From positions 248,001 to 312,000 of the forward strand of contig BLZA01000007.1 of the NCBI GenBank assembly GCA_013423385.1: a stretch of DNA of 64,000 nucleotides, given 5' to 3'. Source of the stretch: Naganishia liquefaciens. Taxonomy: Eukaryota; Basidiomycota; Tremellomycetes; Filobasidiales; Filobasidiaceae. The notes under the pieces are model-generated. The model was not told the DNA's origin. It was given only the letters and a program-made list of their open reading frames with translations, and searched no databases. The position numbers and the translations under genes were made by a program. Below, in pieces: positions 13,101 through 24,393 of this stretch. The stretch's first letter is position 1. Every line of letters begins with the position of its first letter.

Positions 13101-13844
13101 CTTATCGTTTTGTACCGGAGATGCGAAAGCCTCTTCCATCATTCCCGGCGGTATAGGCGAGGATATATGCTGGATTTCGGACCATTGCCGTTGATGTCCC
13201 TTTGATACTGTGTCTTGTCCGGGCATTTCCCTCCTTATTGGCTTGAACAGGGACGAAAGTGAGCTTGATCGTCCTTTGTGTGTGTTTCTCGAAGCGTCTG
13301 ACACGGGTATCATTTTTACTGGCGCCGGTCGACCTTGTGGATCCAGGATCGAATTCGAAGAGTCTCCTGTCGATGAGCCTGTCGCCGCAGTGTCATTTGT
13401 GGAAAGCAGCCCCAATGCGACAAAAGAGCTGTCTTCAACCTTTGATGAGTCCGTCACTGAAGTATTTGATTCGACGGCCTTCGTCACGAATGGATCCGAA
13501 GAAGGAGATGCAGATGGAAGGGAATTGGCAGTCGCGAGACGTAGCAATGTTGAGGCGCTGCCACTTCGGGAATGTGTGTGTTTTGTCGGCGGCACTACGA
13601 TGGGTCTGAGCGAGCGTCCGTAAGCACAGAGGGGTGGGATGAGATAGTCAATTGATTTGAGTAAATTGATTGGAACGTAGTAATAGGTTGACGCCAAGCG
13701 ATCTACACTTACTGCTCCATCACCGTCGTTTTTAGCAGCGGGAGGATTGCCGGTGCAGACGTCGGATCCGCTGTAAAATCGGGTTCCGCCGCAGACATAC
13801 TGGCTACTTTCGGGCTGAGAAGGAGCGATGCGGGCAGCTGTCAC
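10188..13844 (-). CDS. Large Ser/Pro-rich disordered protein, function unknown
   Basis: I do not recognise this gene. Three exons can be joined on the minus strand, 13844-11055, 10976-10592 and 10525-10188, with clean GT-AG junctions and a total of 3513 nt (1170 residues). The product is rich in Ser, Pro, Arg and Thr throughout, with many SP, SxxS and RxxS sites and no transmembrane segment, zinc motif or enzyme signature that I can see. The middle part holds repeated short patterns such as PTPP/PPSPP that could be kinase or SH3 targets. The first coding stretch contains an alternative donor (about 13706) with a short frame behind it, so the exact N-terminus is open. A regulatory, polarity or signalling scaffold is possible but not shown. 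Its 3' end is tail-to-tail with UGGT. Confidence 0.6.
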
Positions 13845-14216
13845 ATCAGTGCAACGGCACCTTCCCCCTCAAGTACTCCCGACCGCGAGTTGAATGATGG
13901 CTGGTCAATTGCGGAGTGGAGTGATCGCCCTAATGTGCGGATGAAAATGGCGAAAGCCGATCTCGGGCTTTCTTGATATCAGTGTAATGCGTGCTGTACC
14001 GCACAGGAACAGCATCTGCGGAGAATAGCTGAGCTAGCTGCTGAGCTTGCAAGGGACAGAGATGTAGAGCTCTCTATTCCTCTTCCTCTAGCTCGGCTTG
14101 CAATGGACCACCGTTGTACATTATATATTCTACTTCGTGCTACTGTCAAAAGCTACAGATTCCCCACTGACGCTACCTATTGCTACAACTCGCATTGTTA
14201 TTCGTGTTTCCCCCAG
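13845..14216. other. Intergenic, no gene seen
   Basis: About 370 bp between the start of the disordered-protein gene and the 3' end of the F-box gene, both on the minus strand. It holds the presumed promoter of the former and the 3' UTR of the latter. Confidence 0.5.
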
Positions 14217-17200
14217 CTACATGTCGACAAAACTGGTATCCAGACCGTGCGCAAAGTCCCAAATTACAATTCTCTGTAAAAAAAGCCCATCAGCCCTATG
14301 GGTATCAGACCATACGACTGAGACAGACGGACCTGATCGATTCCACTGCTGACGACTTTGGTCCTGTCTCCCACCACGCTGAATATTCGTCCGGTATGTA
14401 GATCCGGTAGATCTTTGATCAACAGTCCGGTATGTCGGTTCCAAACCTGTGGAGTCGCATTCAGTATATCTGAGCATTGCGAAATCGACAGAGATTGACC
14501 CACCTTGAGCTTTGAATCATAACTTCCACTAAAAACGACATCATCTCCTAGCCAAAGACTCCTCACCAGGTCCGTGTGTCCCTTCTTTTCGCAGTCGAAA
14601 CAAGCATGTCCACCACCGGGGGAAGACGCGCCAGATGCAGAGCCCATAAATCCTGTTGCACCATACAATCCGCCACTCTGAGATACTTCTCCATGGGCGG
14701 AAAGGGGAAAGTATCGCGAACGTGTCGCGTTGCAGCACCCCCGCCCAGCTCGAAACTCGAATCCATGCCGATGCTGCACCTGCCGTGGTCCGATCTCGAG
14801 TTGATTCATGCTCGTGGAAAGCGCCGTATGGGCATTTGCCGAGCTGTCGCCTCGTGGCGCATGACTGATCCGCCGAGGCCTGATCGTAGGGTACTCCGAG
14901 CTGTTCCCATCATTCTCTCCTGCACTGCCCGCCGTATCACCCTGCCCGATGTCTAGGCCCCATTCTCCGAGCTCGTGACGTCGAATACCCCAATCGGAGC
15001 TTCCCGTTACGCAGGTACCGGTGCTGACATCGATATCCAGGCTGGCGATACCGCGAGAATGAGCATCTATGATGAGCATGCACTCGCCCGATTCAGCGGA
15101 CCATACTCGAAGAGTACGATCGCCCGACACAGAGATGCTTTGGAAGTATGAGCGCTTTGATGAGTTACCTAAGGGAGAGATTACCTACATATAATCTTTG
15201 ACGAGCTCTATCGCGTTGACCGCCGCTCTATGACCCTCAATATCGAGTGGCCCGGGAATATCTGCATCGAGTCGATGATTTTCCGCGAGAACGCCGACAT
15301 TAGGGTTGGACCCGCCGAGGACGAGCAGCGGTTCTAGTGTTTTGCTGTCGAACGTACGAATAGAGCGGTCTTGGAACGACGGAGGAAAGACATCAGCTAG
15401 AATCCCTACCCAGCAAAACAGCGCACTCACCTTTCGAACAACTGACAATACGTTTTTCATCAAACCTGACGCAAAGCACACTCTCACCGCGATCATGCGC
15501 CTGAATCTGACCAAGAATCTTGCCGGTCAACACATCCCAAATGACTAGCCGACCATCTGACCCGCCCGTGATCATCTTGACGCATTTCCCTGCGGAGGCC
15601 CTGACCCCGGTTCCGCCATTCGATCCCGAGGTATCCGAGAGGGCGGGAACGACACGTACGTGCAGCGTGAGGACGGAATTCGTATGACCTTGATTAGACG
15701 CAGAGTCGGATTGGTAGATTTTCACGACGCGCATGGTGTCAAGGTCCCAAAGGCGGACTGTCTTGTCCCTTGAACCGGAGAAGACCCAGTTCCGGCCTTC
15801 GACGGTCAAAGCTGATCGAGGGGGAGTTGAGCCCGCGGAAGTGCCGCCGTTGTAGCAAATGGTGGGATCAACGGCACGGCGAGTCGGGCTTTGGGATACC
15901 ACAGGTTGTGCCGAAGAGATGGCCGTTGGCACCACCAGCTCTTCATGCAGTATCTGCAGGCAATAGATACCCTCGCGATGACCTTCCAGACCGCCATTCA
16001 ACGAAGAGGTTCTCGAGTCGAGGATATACGGCCGCTGTCGGCCCGAGATGAATCGCTGTTTGATGATCCGATGGACGAGGTAGAGGTGTTTGTAGTTCAC
16101 GAGTGGCCTCGGGAACGGCTCATGACTGTGCGAGGCTATGGGCAGAGATGCGGCCGCGGTGCCTGGCGGAAAAGGGCCTGTTCGCACTCTGGAACCATGA
16201 GGTCCGTTTGAGCTAGACGCTGCAGTATCGCTGGTGGGATTCTGCGCTCCGCTATCTGCAAGCAGAAAAATCGGCAGTCCACTTTGATGACGACCCGTTT
16301 TGAAGCTTGGCCTTCGAGGCGCCGACGACAAGTCATTCGCGGGGGCGACATCCCCTGTTAAATCGAGTACAGCGGAATGGTCATCGAGGTTCGACCCATG
16401 AACATTTCTCTCTTGCACATCACGGCGAAGGCCAGCGATAGAAAGATTTCCGCCCGTTGTCGAGCTGGACCCGGTAAAGACCATATCATCAGCTGCAGAG
16501 CCGAACGCGCCTGCCGAGGTAAGTCCTCCTCCGAAGGGTCCAAGACCTCCACTGAATTCTTCCCCAACGGCGAGACTGCGCTCGTAGTCGTCATCCCATA
16601 CGTCGCCTTCCCCCGCGCCCTCTCCTCGCTGACGCTGGCGCTGCCGCGCGCGCGTCATGTCTTGCAGCGCATCCGTTTCGGCTCTTTGGCGCTGAATACG
16701 GTCCCGTTGGAGGAAGACGTCGCGCCACGAAGTGGATTGCTGAGGATGAATGTTGTGGTCGGCGCAACGGATGTGCCATAGGGCTGCATCGTCGGCAGTA
16801 CTTAGCTATTTGCTGATGATAAGGGAGATGCAGCAACTTACATTGATCGTTTGCCGCAGCGTACCATGCGCGACTGACCGCTCCGCATGCCAGCAAGGAC
16901 TTAGTATCGAGCTTGACAAAGATGAGTACCGCGAGTTCCCTCGGCAGATCGCCGATGATGTCACGTCGAAGGACTTCAGTTAGCTCTCCATGGACCTGCG
17001 AAAGGAGAAACCGGGGCAGGGATTGTATCAGGTTGAAGATCAGATCTGCAGCGGGAAGCGCGGATGTCAGCACGAGATAGACGGCTCAGGGAACAGGGTG
17101 TACTCGCCCTTCTTGTCGGCCGGAGCGAGATCGAGGGCATCCCGAAGGACAATAGGCGACGCCATGTATGGGCCGTCTGGTGACAGCAAACCAGGGAATG

Positions 17201-17433
17201 CACGGCTAGGCTGCCTTGAATCGCTGCTTACGGTATTCTGGCGATATGATTGACGCAGCGCAGCGCATGCATACCTTCACCGAGGAAGCATTCACGCGAG
17301 CTGTCTCACTCTTGCACATCGCGCGCATCCGATCGGCTTCGGTGCGATGACGCCGCCCGACTCTGGGCGCGGATGCTATTCGCGGGTCGATTCCTGAAAC
17401 AGGGACCGAGGGCGACATTTGAGAATGATGCAT
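14217..17433 (-). CDS. F-box/WD40-repeat protein, SCF ubiquitin ligase substrate receptor
   Basis: Expected to bind Skp1 through its F-box and recruit phosphorylated targets through a WD40 propeller. The best 5' structure is exon 17433-17275, exon 17176-17104, then an exon starting at 17045; phases agree and lead into the F-box (IGDLPRELAVLIFVKLD, followed by GAVSRAWYAAAND). A linker rich in Arg/Gln and Gly follows, then at least six WD repeats, seen as VFSGSRDKTVRLWDLD, MITGGSDGRLVIWDV, SGDRTLRVWSAESGE, VTGSSDWGI, VFSGSYDSKLKVW and a last blade RIVIWDFAHGLD ending at the stop (14217-14219). Several introns cut the propeller. The overall plan is that of Cdc4/Met30/Pof1 proteins, but I cannot assign it to one of them. 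It starts only 62 bp from the divergent TSR3 gene. Confidence 0.87.
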
Positions 17434-17495
17434 GCTGAGGCGAGGTTGAAATAGTTGACCGCTGACGATATTCTCAAAACACTGCAGAGATCATC
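17434..17495. promoter_or_regulatory. 62-bp spacer between divergent start codons (F-box gene / TSR3)
   Basis: The two ATGs face away from each other with only 62 bp between them, so this segment and parts of the adjoining 5' regions must hold both promoters, or one gene must start transcription inside the other's first exon. I see no clear TATA box. Confidence 0.5.
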
Positions 17496-18920
17496 ATGGG
17501 CAAACCATCTCGTGCGCGAGGAGGAGGTGGATCACGGCTCGGAGGCAAGGCCGCAGCGCCAGTCGGGACATCCGGTCGTGCGAAATCGCTGAGGAATGGA
17601 GCCGTCAATCGTAGGGAGAAAGTAGACGAGCATATTCCGGCCAGTCTGGTGACGAGCAGCGATGAGGATGAGGATGAGGACGAGAATGATGGCAGTGATG
17701 ATGATGACGACGATGAAGAAGAGAACAGTGGCGAAGAAGACGGCGAGAGCGGAGACGGAGAAGAAGAGTCAGAAGAAGAAGAAGAAGAGATCAACATCGC
17801 GGTGCCAGTCGCCATGTGGGTTCGTACCCCTCGTTTGCGACTTCCTGAGCGCGAATTTTGACATTCGGAACTCAGGATTTCAATCATTGCGACCCTAAAA
17901 GATGTTCTGGAAAGAAACTCGCCCGACACGGCTTGATCACATCCCTCCGTGTTGGCCAGCGATTCCGAGGATGTGTCATCACGTACGTCTTCACAAATGC
18001 AGCCTTCCCGATCCAATCTCTCACACCCTTTACCGCTCAGACCTCGTGGCAAAGTGCCTATCGCACCTTGTGACCGCGAGATCGTCGGCAACAGCGGCCT
18101 CGCCGTCGTTGAGTGCAGTTGGGCGCGACTCGACGAGGTCCCGTTTGCAAAGATCAAGAGTCCGCATGAGCGGCTTTGTGAGTCTCCCTCTCTTAACGCG
18201 CGCTGTTGAAATTTGAATTTATGCTGTGGCTTTCAGTGCCATTTCTCATCGCTACAAATCCCGTCAATTACGGCAAGCCATGGAGGCTCAACTGCGTTGA
18301 GGCTCTCGCCGCCGGGTTCTACATAACCGGCTACGATGCGTGGGGAGCACAACTGTGAGTCACGATGATGTAGCTCTGAGACGTCGCTAACGGCGCGTTC
18401 GGTGATCATGCGCAGGCTTTCCAAATTTTCGTGGGGCCACTCTTTTATGCAAGTTAATGGGTGAGTTCGAGTGGGTCTTCGCCGGCTGCTGGCCTTCCGC
18501 TGAATGCTTCTGATCACGACAGCCATCTCATCGCGCGATATCGAACATGCAATACCGCCGAGGAGATTATTGCCATGCAAGAACTCGTACAGCGTGAGAT
18601 GCATGAAGAGAGTCTTGAGGCTAAGCGGCGGAAAGGTCAGTATGCATAATAAGTCTTGTCACTGCCGCTGACGCCAGTTTCTACACCGTATAGCGGAAGC
18701 CCCGGACGATTTGCTTATGAGGAACCCGAATCATATCGACGATGCCGCATGGGCGGACGAAGACGTCGAAGAAGAGGACTCGCCAGACGAGATGGATGCG
18801 AATGAGCCAAAGCAAGACTCGAATTCGAATCGAGAGGAGGAAGACATGGAGAACGTCGAGGCATTGATGGCAGATGTAAATCTAGAGGCACCCGAAGAGG
18901 TGGGTGTCCGGACGACGTGA
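17496..18920 (+). CDS. TSR3: TSR3, 18S rRNA aminocarboxypropyltransferase
   Basis: Transfers the 3-amino-3-carboxypropyl group from SAM to the hypermodified pseudouridine of 18S rRNA, a late step of 40S maturation. Seven exons: 17496-17819, 17876-17982, 18041-18177, 18237-18354, 18416-18460, 18523-18635 and 18694-18920 (1071 nt, 356 residues). Family signatures are clear: [49 protein letters not shown] and GWGHSFM-like [13 protein letters not shown]. The N-terminus (17655-17800) is an acidic low-complexity tract of Asp/Glu with Ser, and the C-terminal tail after [12 protein letters not shown] is also acidic; both are common in TSR3 proteins. The molybdopterin synthase gene follows 74 bp downstream in tandem. 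Confidence 0.96.
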
Positions 18921-18994
18921 ACGCAGTGTATGCGACATTGATGTTATGAACTCGCTCCATAAAGAAAGAAACCACGGCAGATCAACCTGTAGTC

Positions 18995-19634
18995 ATGACG
19001 GCGGATGGAGCGCCAAGGTCGGACACTGATTACCCGGAAGCTTCGGTCGCCGCAAAAACTACCACATCATTCGGTGACATTCTCGAGCTGACTTATGAAA
19101 AACTAAATACGGAGGTTATCATCGCTTCAGTCAAAGACGATGGCGCGGGTGCGATCGCGGTCTTTATAGGTACCACTCGTGACTCTTTCCAGGGTGAGCT
19201 TCGGCTGTTGCTCCAGGAGATAAACAGGCTGAGATATTTCTGTATATCGGTTTGCAGGAAAGCAAGTGACACGATTGACGTACGAAGCTTACACTCCGCT
19301 GTGTATGAAGACATTCGCCAAGATCGTCTCGGCCGTCCGTGATTTACCAGCCCTATCGACCACTCACCATGCTGTTGCAAAGACCACGCCCGGTGAACAA
19401 AAGCTCACCCGTCTTGCCGTACATCATCGTTTGGGAGAAGTGCCCGTGGGGGAGGCGTCGATCGTCATCGCTGTCTCTTCACCGCACCGACGTGAAGCTT
19501 TCGAGGCGTGTGAGTTTGTATTAGAGGAGGTGAAGAAGCAGGCACAGATATGGAAGCGGGAGTGGTATCTCGATGATGGCGCGAGCAAAGACGATCAATC
19601 TGCGTGGAAGGAAAATTTCGCGCGGGGCGCGTAA
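18995..19634 (+). CDS. MOCS2B: Molybdopterin synthase large (catalytic) subunit, MoaE/MOCS2B type
   Basis: With the small sulfur-carrier subunit this enzyme turns precursor Z (cPMP) into molybdopterin in molybdenum cofactor synthesis. Two exons, 18995-19193 and 19258-19634, give 191 residues. Visible family features are FIGTTRDSFQGKQVTRLTYE at the start of the MoaE fold, LAVHHRLGEVPVGEASIVIA, SSPHRREAFEACEFVLEEVKK and the active-site QIWKREWY with its catalytic lysine. An N-terminal extension of about 25 residues precedes the domain. No small-subunit gene is seen nearby. Confidence 0.93.
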
Positions 19635-19761
19635 AGGTTGACGGTCTTTTGTGAAAAGGACGCATGGGATATGTTTGTATACATCACTTGTGGCTATCTG
19701 CCAAGATGCTTTTTGTGCGTTTACAATCGATTTTGACTTGGATAGTCAAGTACTGCCCTCC

Positions 19762-21186
19762 TTACGACATATCGACATCACCGTCCTTCGCCGGCGCATC
19801 ATCCTTTGCAGGCGCCTGAGTAGGCAATCATTGATCGTCAGCCACGACGCAGGCGTCCGACGCTGTTGCTACATACCTTGAGGTAGGCCTCCAAATCCTT
19901 GTCGAGATCATCAGCATTCGCTTCTTTTCGCTCAGTCCGTCCTCCTCGTCCTCCACGGACGCCTTGACCACTGATCATCCGCTGCCACGTCAGCTCCCTA
20001 TTCCGTCGAATGAGCGAAAAGCACCTCGCAAACCTACCGAGCCGGTCCACCGCGACGGAATCCCCTTGTCAAGCCCCGAGGCACATCGCCTCCGTCTCGG
20101 CCGCCGCGATTAGCACCGTTGCTGTTGCGCGACTCCCTACCATTCGCATTGGCTCCGACGCCGGAAATTCTGCTAAGCAGATCACCGCCGGACGATGATG
20201 TGCCAGAGAGGAAGCCTTCTCTTCGTGCCGGTCGCGCAGCGGGGATGGGGCTATCGTCGAATTTGATGCTGAGCGCCTGACCTATGGTTGAGTCGTTGTG
20301 TCAGTGAGAGCGTCCACATTCGCTCGGAGAGTTCTTCCTAAAGACTTGCCCTTGGCGAGGTTTCCATCGAAAGAGTTGATCGCGTCCCGTGCTTCACGGG
20401 GACTCGAGTATTCCAGTTTGACGATTCCCGTGGATCGGCCGGATCGATCGTACTAGATTGAGAGTTTCAAGTGCGCATAAAAGGGAAGGAAAGAGGCCAA
20501 GGCAAAGGTTGTACGGGTAAGCTACTATTTAGCCGTACTAAGCAAGTGAAGTCGTTTCAGTGATGACGTCGACGACGGAACGTGAAGCGCTTACCACGGA
20601 AATGCCAGAAATAATGGCGATGGGCAACGCAAATCCGGCAGAGCCGTCTCTTTGGACCCACTTCATCCTGCGCTCTCATCCTCTGGAAGCCATCCATGCC
20701 AATCACGAGTCGTTGAGACGAATAGAGAGGGGGATCCTTACTTGAATAGTGGGGCCTCGAGTGATCGTCCCGACACGAGAAAATATACCCTTCGTGCAGC
20801 ATGAGCATCGGTCTCATGTCCGCTCTGGATCTCAGCTTACCTTGAGATCATCGACCGTCACCTCGTAGTGTACGTTAGTGACCACCAATCGAGTGTTCGT
20901 CGCCGCATCGCTGCGAGGCTGCACGACCCGGCTCTGAGCGTTATTTCCTCCGCCGTACATGTCGTGAGCCCATGATTCGTCAGCGGATCGAGGGGGAGGT
21001 CTCTGCCAAGTGGAGTCCAGCCGATAAGCAAAGGGAGCAAGTGATGACCAGAAGACGTACCTGATAAGGCGTCCTTCCAGACGTCGGCGTCGAACGGCCG
21101 GAACCTCCTCTGCTGCTTGCGCCTCGTCCCGGTCTGCGCTCGCTGCCGCCTCGGGAACTGATGGATTCGTCCAGACTCTTGTCCAT
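19762..21186 (-). CDS. YRA1: ALY/REF-type mRNA export adaptor (YRA1 homologue)
   Basis: RNA-binding adaptor of the TREX complex that hands spliced mRNA to the export receptor. Seven exons fit on the minus strand: 21186-21061, 21002-20841, 20789-20742, 20452-20350, 20281-20038, 19970-19877 and 19815-19762; they sum to 831 nt (276 residues). Start at MDKSLDESI, the typical N-box of the family. The RRM runs from TRLVVTNVHYEVTVDDLK through VGTITRGPTIQYDRSGRSTG to GQALSIKFDD. An RGG-rich tail (GVRGGRGGRTERKE) and the conserved C-box DDLDKDLEAYLK follow, and the protein ends in DGDVDMS. Two oddities: intron 20453-20741 is 289 nt, about five times the usual length here, and intron 20282-20349 begins with GC (GCAAGT). 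Confidence 0.94.
20453..20741 (-). other. Unusually long intron of the YRA1/ALY gene
   Basis: 289 nt, with GTAAGG donor and CTAG acceptor, inside the RRM-coding part. Unspliced, the frame adds 12 codons (VRIPLSIRLNDS) and stops, which would cut the RRM in half. Other introns of the gene are 51-68 nt. Confidence 0.8.
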
Positions 21187-21505
21187 TTTGAGCTTGAGTT
21201 TGTCGGGGAGGTTGTTGATGCTACGACGAAAGATGGAATTGATGTTTGCTACGACAAGGAGAGACCAGCCAGGGCCATGCCGATAGATGCGCGAGCCCGC
21301 GGCCTCCAGCTCGAGCAGGCATCGGCAGGACACCGACTCTGGGCGAGACATGACTCACACGCGACGCGCTCATCAGCGAGTCGTCGAGATGCTCGTCCGG
21401 ATTTCTTTGTTTACACTTGAATGTTCAAAGCGCCCTGCCCCGTGTTGCCCTTGACTCCTTCCTCACCCTCAGCGCCCAAGGCGACCTACATTCACCCTGC
21501 CCGCA
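21187..21505. promoter_or_regulatory. Divergent spacer between YRA1 and centrin
   Basis: 319 bp between two start codons that point away from each other, so it should hold both promoters. An upstream ATG at 21421 opens an out-of-frame reading frame that overlaps the centrin start; whether it lies in the mRNA is unknown. Confidence 0.5.
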
Positions 21506-22282
21506 ATGTCTTCCTTCCTCCAAACGGCCCAGAAACCGAAAAGCCGCCGTACGACAGCCAGCGGAAGCGTCAACCCCTCCACACCGGGCCCGCACACATC
21601 CAACGCCCGTCTCTCAACTCATACGAACGGCATCTCCTCCGGGGGTGGACAGCAGCGTCAACTATCCGAAGAACAAAAGCAGGAGATAAAGGAGGCGTTT
21701 GATTTATTTGATACGGATCACGACGGCGCAATTGATTATCATGAGCTCAAGGTTGCGATGAGGGCGCTCGGGTTCGAGTTGAAGAAGGCAGAGGTGTTGA
21801 AGTTGATCAGGGATCATGACCGTCAGGGCGATGATCTGATGGAGTTTGACGACTTCAACAAGATCAGTGAGTTATCCGGCCGAGGCCGCGTTCGTGGTGA
21901 TAATGCTAATCCGAGATTTCAGTGACCCAGCACATTCTCGCTCGAGATCCGATGGACGATATCCGCCGCGCCTTCCGCCTGTTTGATGATGATAACACTG
22001 GCAAAATTTCGCTGAGGAATCTCAGAAGAGTGGCAAAAGAATTGGGAGAAAGCCTGAGCGAGGAAGAGCTGTAAGCGTTATCGGTGTCTCGCTGAACGCA
22101 GGTCACGAATATTGACTCGTGGTTCCACTTATCAGACAAGCAATGATAGACGAATTCGATTTGGATCAGGATGGGGAGATCAATATAGAGGTAACGTAGA
22201 GCCTTGTCTACACCATCGACGCGGAGACTGATATGCCAGCTTGTCACAGGAATTTATCGCCATCATGACCGACGGCGAATGA
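21506..22282 (+). CDS. CDC31: Centrin (CDC31-like EF-hand protein)
   Basis: Calcium-binding protein of the spindle pole body, also used in mRNA export and DNA repair complexes. Four exons, 21506-21866, 21923-22070, 22136-22190 and 22250-22282, give 198 residues. After a Ser/Thr-rich N-terminal tail of about 50 residues come four EF-hands: loop 1 [12 protein letters not shown] and loop 4 [12 protein letters not shown] are complete; loop 2 ([12 protein letters not shown]) and loop 3 ([12 protein letters not shown], Asn at the last position instead of Glu) are degenerate, as often seen in centrins. The linker [12 protein letters not shown] and [10 protein letters not shown] are typical for CDC31. 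Confidence 0.95.
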
Positions 22283-22475
22283 ACGGTCTATCGTTTGATT
22301 ACCATCTGGAGTTCTTACGGTTTGCCTCGACGCTCGGCTGTGTCCGCGCGAGCGCTGTCATTCAATCGACACGCGACTTTGTAATGCCCATTCACGCTTT
22401 TTAATGATGTCCCTTACATGCTGCGCTCTGTACCCCGATACAATACATTGAAGCCCAAAAAATGGCATCCATCCA

Positions 22476-24093
22476 TTAATACCTCCGGATGCCTCCCTCG
22501 GCACCAGAGACCCATACTTGACCTTCCCTGCCGACAGCGATGCTCTCGATCGAGACAGGCTCCCATCCTGCATACTCTTCAATACACGTTATCGGGTGTG
22601 CGCCATCGCGCGGAATGCCGAGTCTGCATGGCAAGCCTGATTCTGGCGCGATCACGAGCTCCACCGCAGATGAGTCTGAGGAAGGCTGTACAAATGCCAA
22701 GTCATTGATGGCGGCCTCTGTCCGTCGGACAACGTGCAGCGCGCCAGCCCCGTCTTTATCTAGCATACGGATGTCGCGAATGACGATGATCCCCCTGGCG
22801 GAGCCGCTCGCAAGAAGGTATCGGTCCGGATCGTACGCGACGGAATGGATTGCGCCGCCCTTGGCTGTCGCGGGCAACGTGGGAGAGGAAACCAGGGTGG
22901 ACGGAATGTGGGGGAATGCGCGGACGATGGGTTGTTTGCTACCGAGGTCATAAAGTGAGAGTGTGCCGGCGGATGACGACAAGCCCGCGAACAATAGTTT
23001 GTCGGTCGTGTCGAATGGAATTTCTCCTTCGACATGTTTTGGTGTGAAATGTTCCGGGTCGTTGGCCGTCGGGATACCTTGGCTAATCTCCTTGGCGTGT
23101 TTTCCAGTGACGATCTTCTCTACGCCCGCAAAGCCTTCGGCATAGATACTCGTCAGGCAAACACCTTGGCTGACGTCCCAAAGCTTGATACTGCCATCCT
23201 TACTCCCCGATAGAACGTTCCTTCCCACGCCGAGCACATCAAGCGTCGTCACAGCGCGCTTGTGACCCTTGAGCGTACGCGGATTGATCCCGCTCTCGGC
23301 GGAAAAGATCCGAATGGTCGCATCGGTGGCGGCAGTCAGGACAACGGAGCCCGAGGGGAACCATTTGACGTCGAGAACATCACCGACATGGCCTTTGAGC
23401 TCGAGTGGCTTGATGACTCTGTCTTCGGAGGTGGCAGAAAGAGGATGGACGTAGCAGTATCCATCGGGTCCTCCGTATACCAGTTGGGAACCATCGGGCG
23501 AGACGTCAATTGCGTTGATGCTGAGAGGGACCTTTAGTGGGAGTTTGACAGTCAATTCGTCTGAGCGATTGAAACTGGAACCGACTTACCGAAGGCGAAG
23601 TATGTAACGGGGGTATTACCGTCTGTCTTGGGAATCGGAGACGCTGTTTTTCGATACCTAGTGTCTTGGCCGAAACGGTAAAGGTCGTCTGAGGTTGCGG
23701 CAGAATATCAGTCATGAGTATAGAGGCGTTTGGTAGAGGTCATCGTCTCACATGGGACGATCTGTCTGCCTCGATGCCGCCCAAGCCCTTGATACCGACG
23801 CCTTGTATTCCACTCTCTTCTCTGCTTAATGACATTTTACCATGCACCGAAGCCTGCCCGATTTGGTACTGCTCGGATGGACAGGGTATGAGTGGCTATT
23901 ATATGTACATAAAGACACTTCGACTTACGCATGACATCCAGACATCCTCGTGCGCTACGACATTCTGTGAAACATCGTCAAACACGGCCAGAGCGTCGTG
24001 CTGGTGAGGGCGGATCAGATGCTGTCCGTCCGATGAGCGGTTAAATAAGCGCACCTGAATGTCGACATACGGCAATGTCTGTAGTTCTGTCAT
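22476..24093 (-). CDS. RPN14: RPN14/PAAF1, 19S proteasome base-assembly chaperone (WD40)
   Basis: WD40 protein that binds the Rpt6 ATPase during assembly of the proteasome regulatory particle. Four exons fit: 24093-23929, 23814-23752, 23688-23590 and 23531-22476 (1383 nt, 460 residues). The best family match is in repeats 3 and 4, where NPRTLKGHKRAVTTLDV and GRNVLSGSKDGSIKLWD parallel the yeast protein; other blades read LELKGHVGDVLDVKWFPSG, TLSLYDLGSKQPIVRAF and LLASGSARGIIVIRDIR. The N-terminal MTELQTLPYVDIQVR and DVWMSC match the non-propeller N-terminus. The first intron's acceptor (near 23815) has alternatives that would change a few residues. It is divergent from ATG2 over 300 bp. Confidence 0.88.
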
Positions 24094-24393
24094 GGTGTGC
24101 CTACTTGCCCCAAGCTGTGAAAAGCTGTCGAAGCGGTGTGAGAAGATGGGTATCTCTGAAATCACGCCGAAAGACGAGATGCATGACGAATCGTGCAACT
24201 AGAGTCACGTGCGGAGCCGTCGATATAGCTAACAAGCTAGCTAACATCAGCATGGATCGCCTCGATGGCGGGTGATGACTGCATCTATTCAGCCCAGACT
24301 ATCACGAACGTATGATTGATTCCATACACGCGTAGAACTGCCAGCATCCGGCACTCGCTCCAGCGCCGGAACAAGCATCGAGAGGCGTCTACC
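24094..24393. promoter_or_regulatory. Divergent spacer between RPN14 and ATG2
   Basis: 300 bp between the two start codons. No obvious TATA box or repeat; contains the presumed promoters of a proteasome chaperone and an autophagy protein. Confidence 0.45.

Noticed and set aside
17474-18157. 227-codon minus-strand Ser-rich ORF opposite TSR3
   Set aside because: Its Ser runs are the reverse complement of the Asp/Glu codons of TSR3, so it is a shadow of the acidic tract.
20454-20741. C/D-box snoRNA inside the long YRA1 intron
   Set aside because: A loose C-box-like GGATGAA and a CTGA are present, but they lack a terminal stem and proper spacing.
21421-21702. ORF upstream of and overlapping the centrin start
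   Set aside because: It is in another frame than centrin, shows no motif, and it is not known whether the mRNA includes its ATG; treated as at most a uORF.
23532-23620. Alternative RPN14 splicing with a 29-nt intron (acceptor before ACGAATTG)
   Set aside because: A 58-nt intron from the same GTAAGT donor to the next acceptor keeps phase and gives a better family match (TSPSVPLSINAIDVSP).
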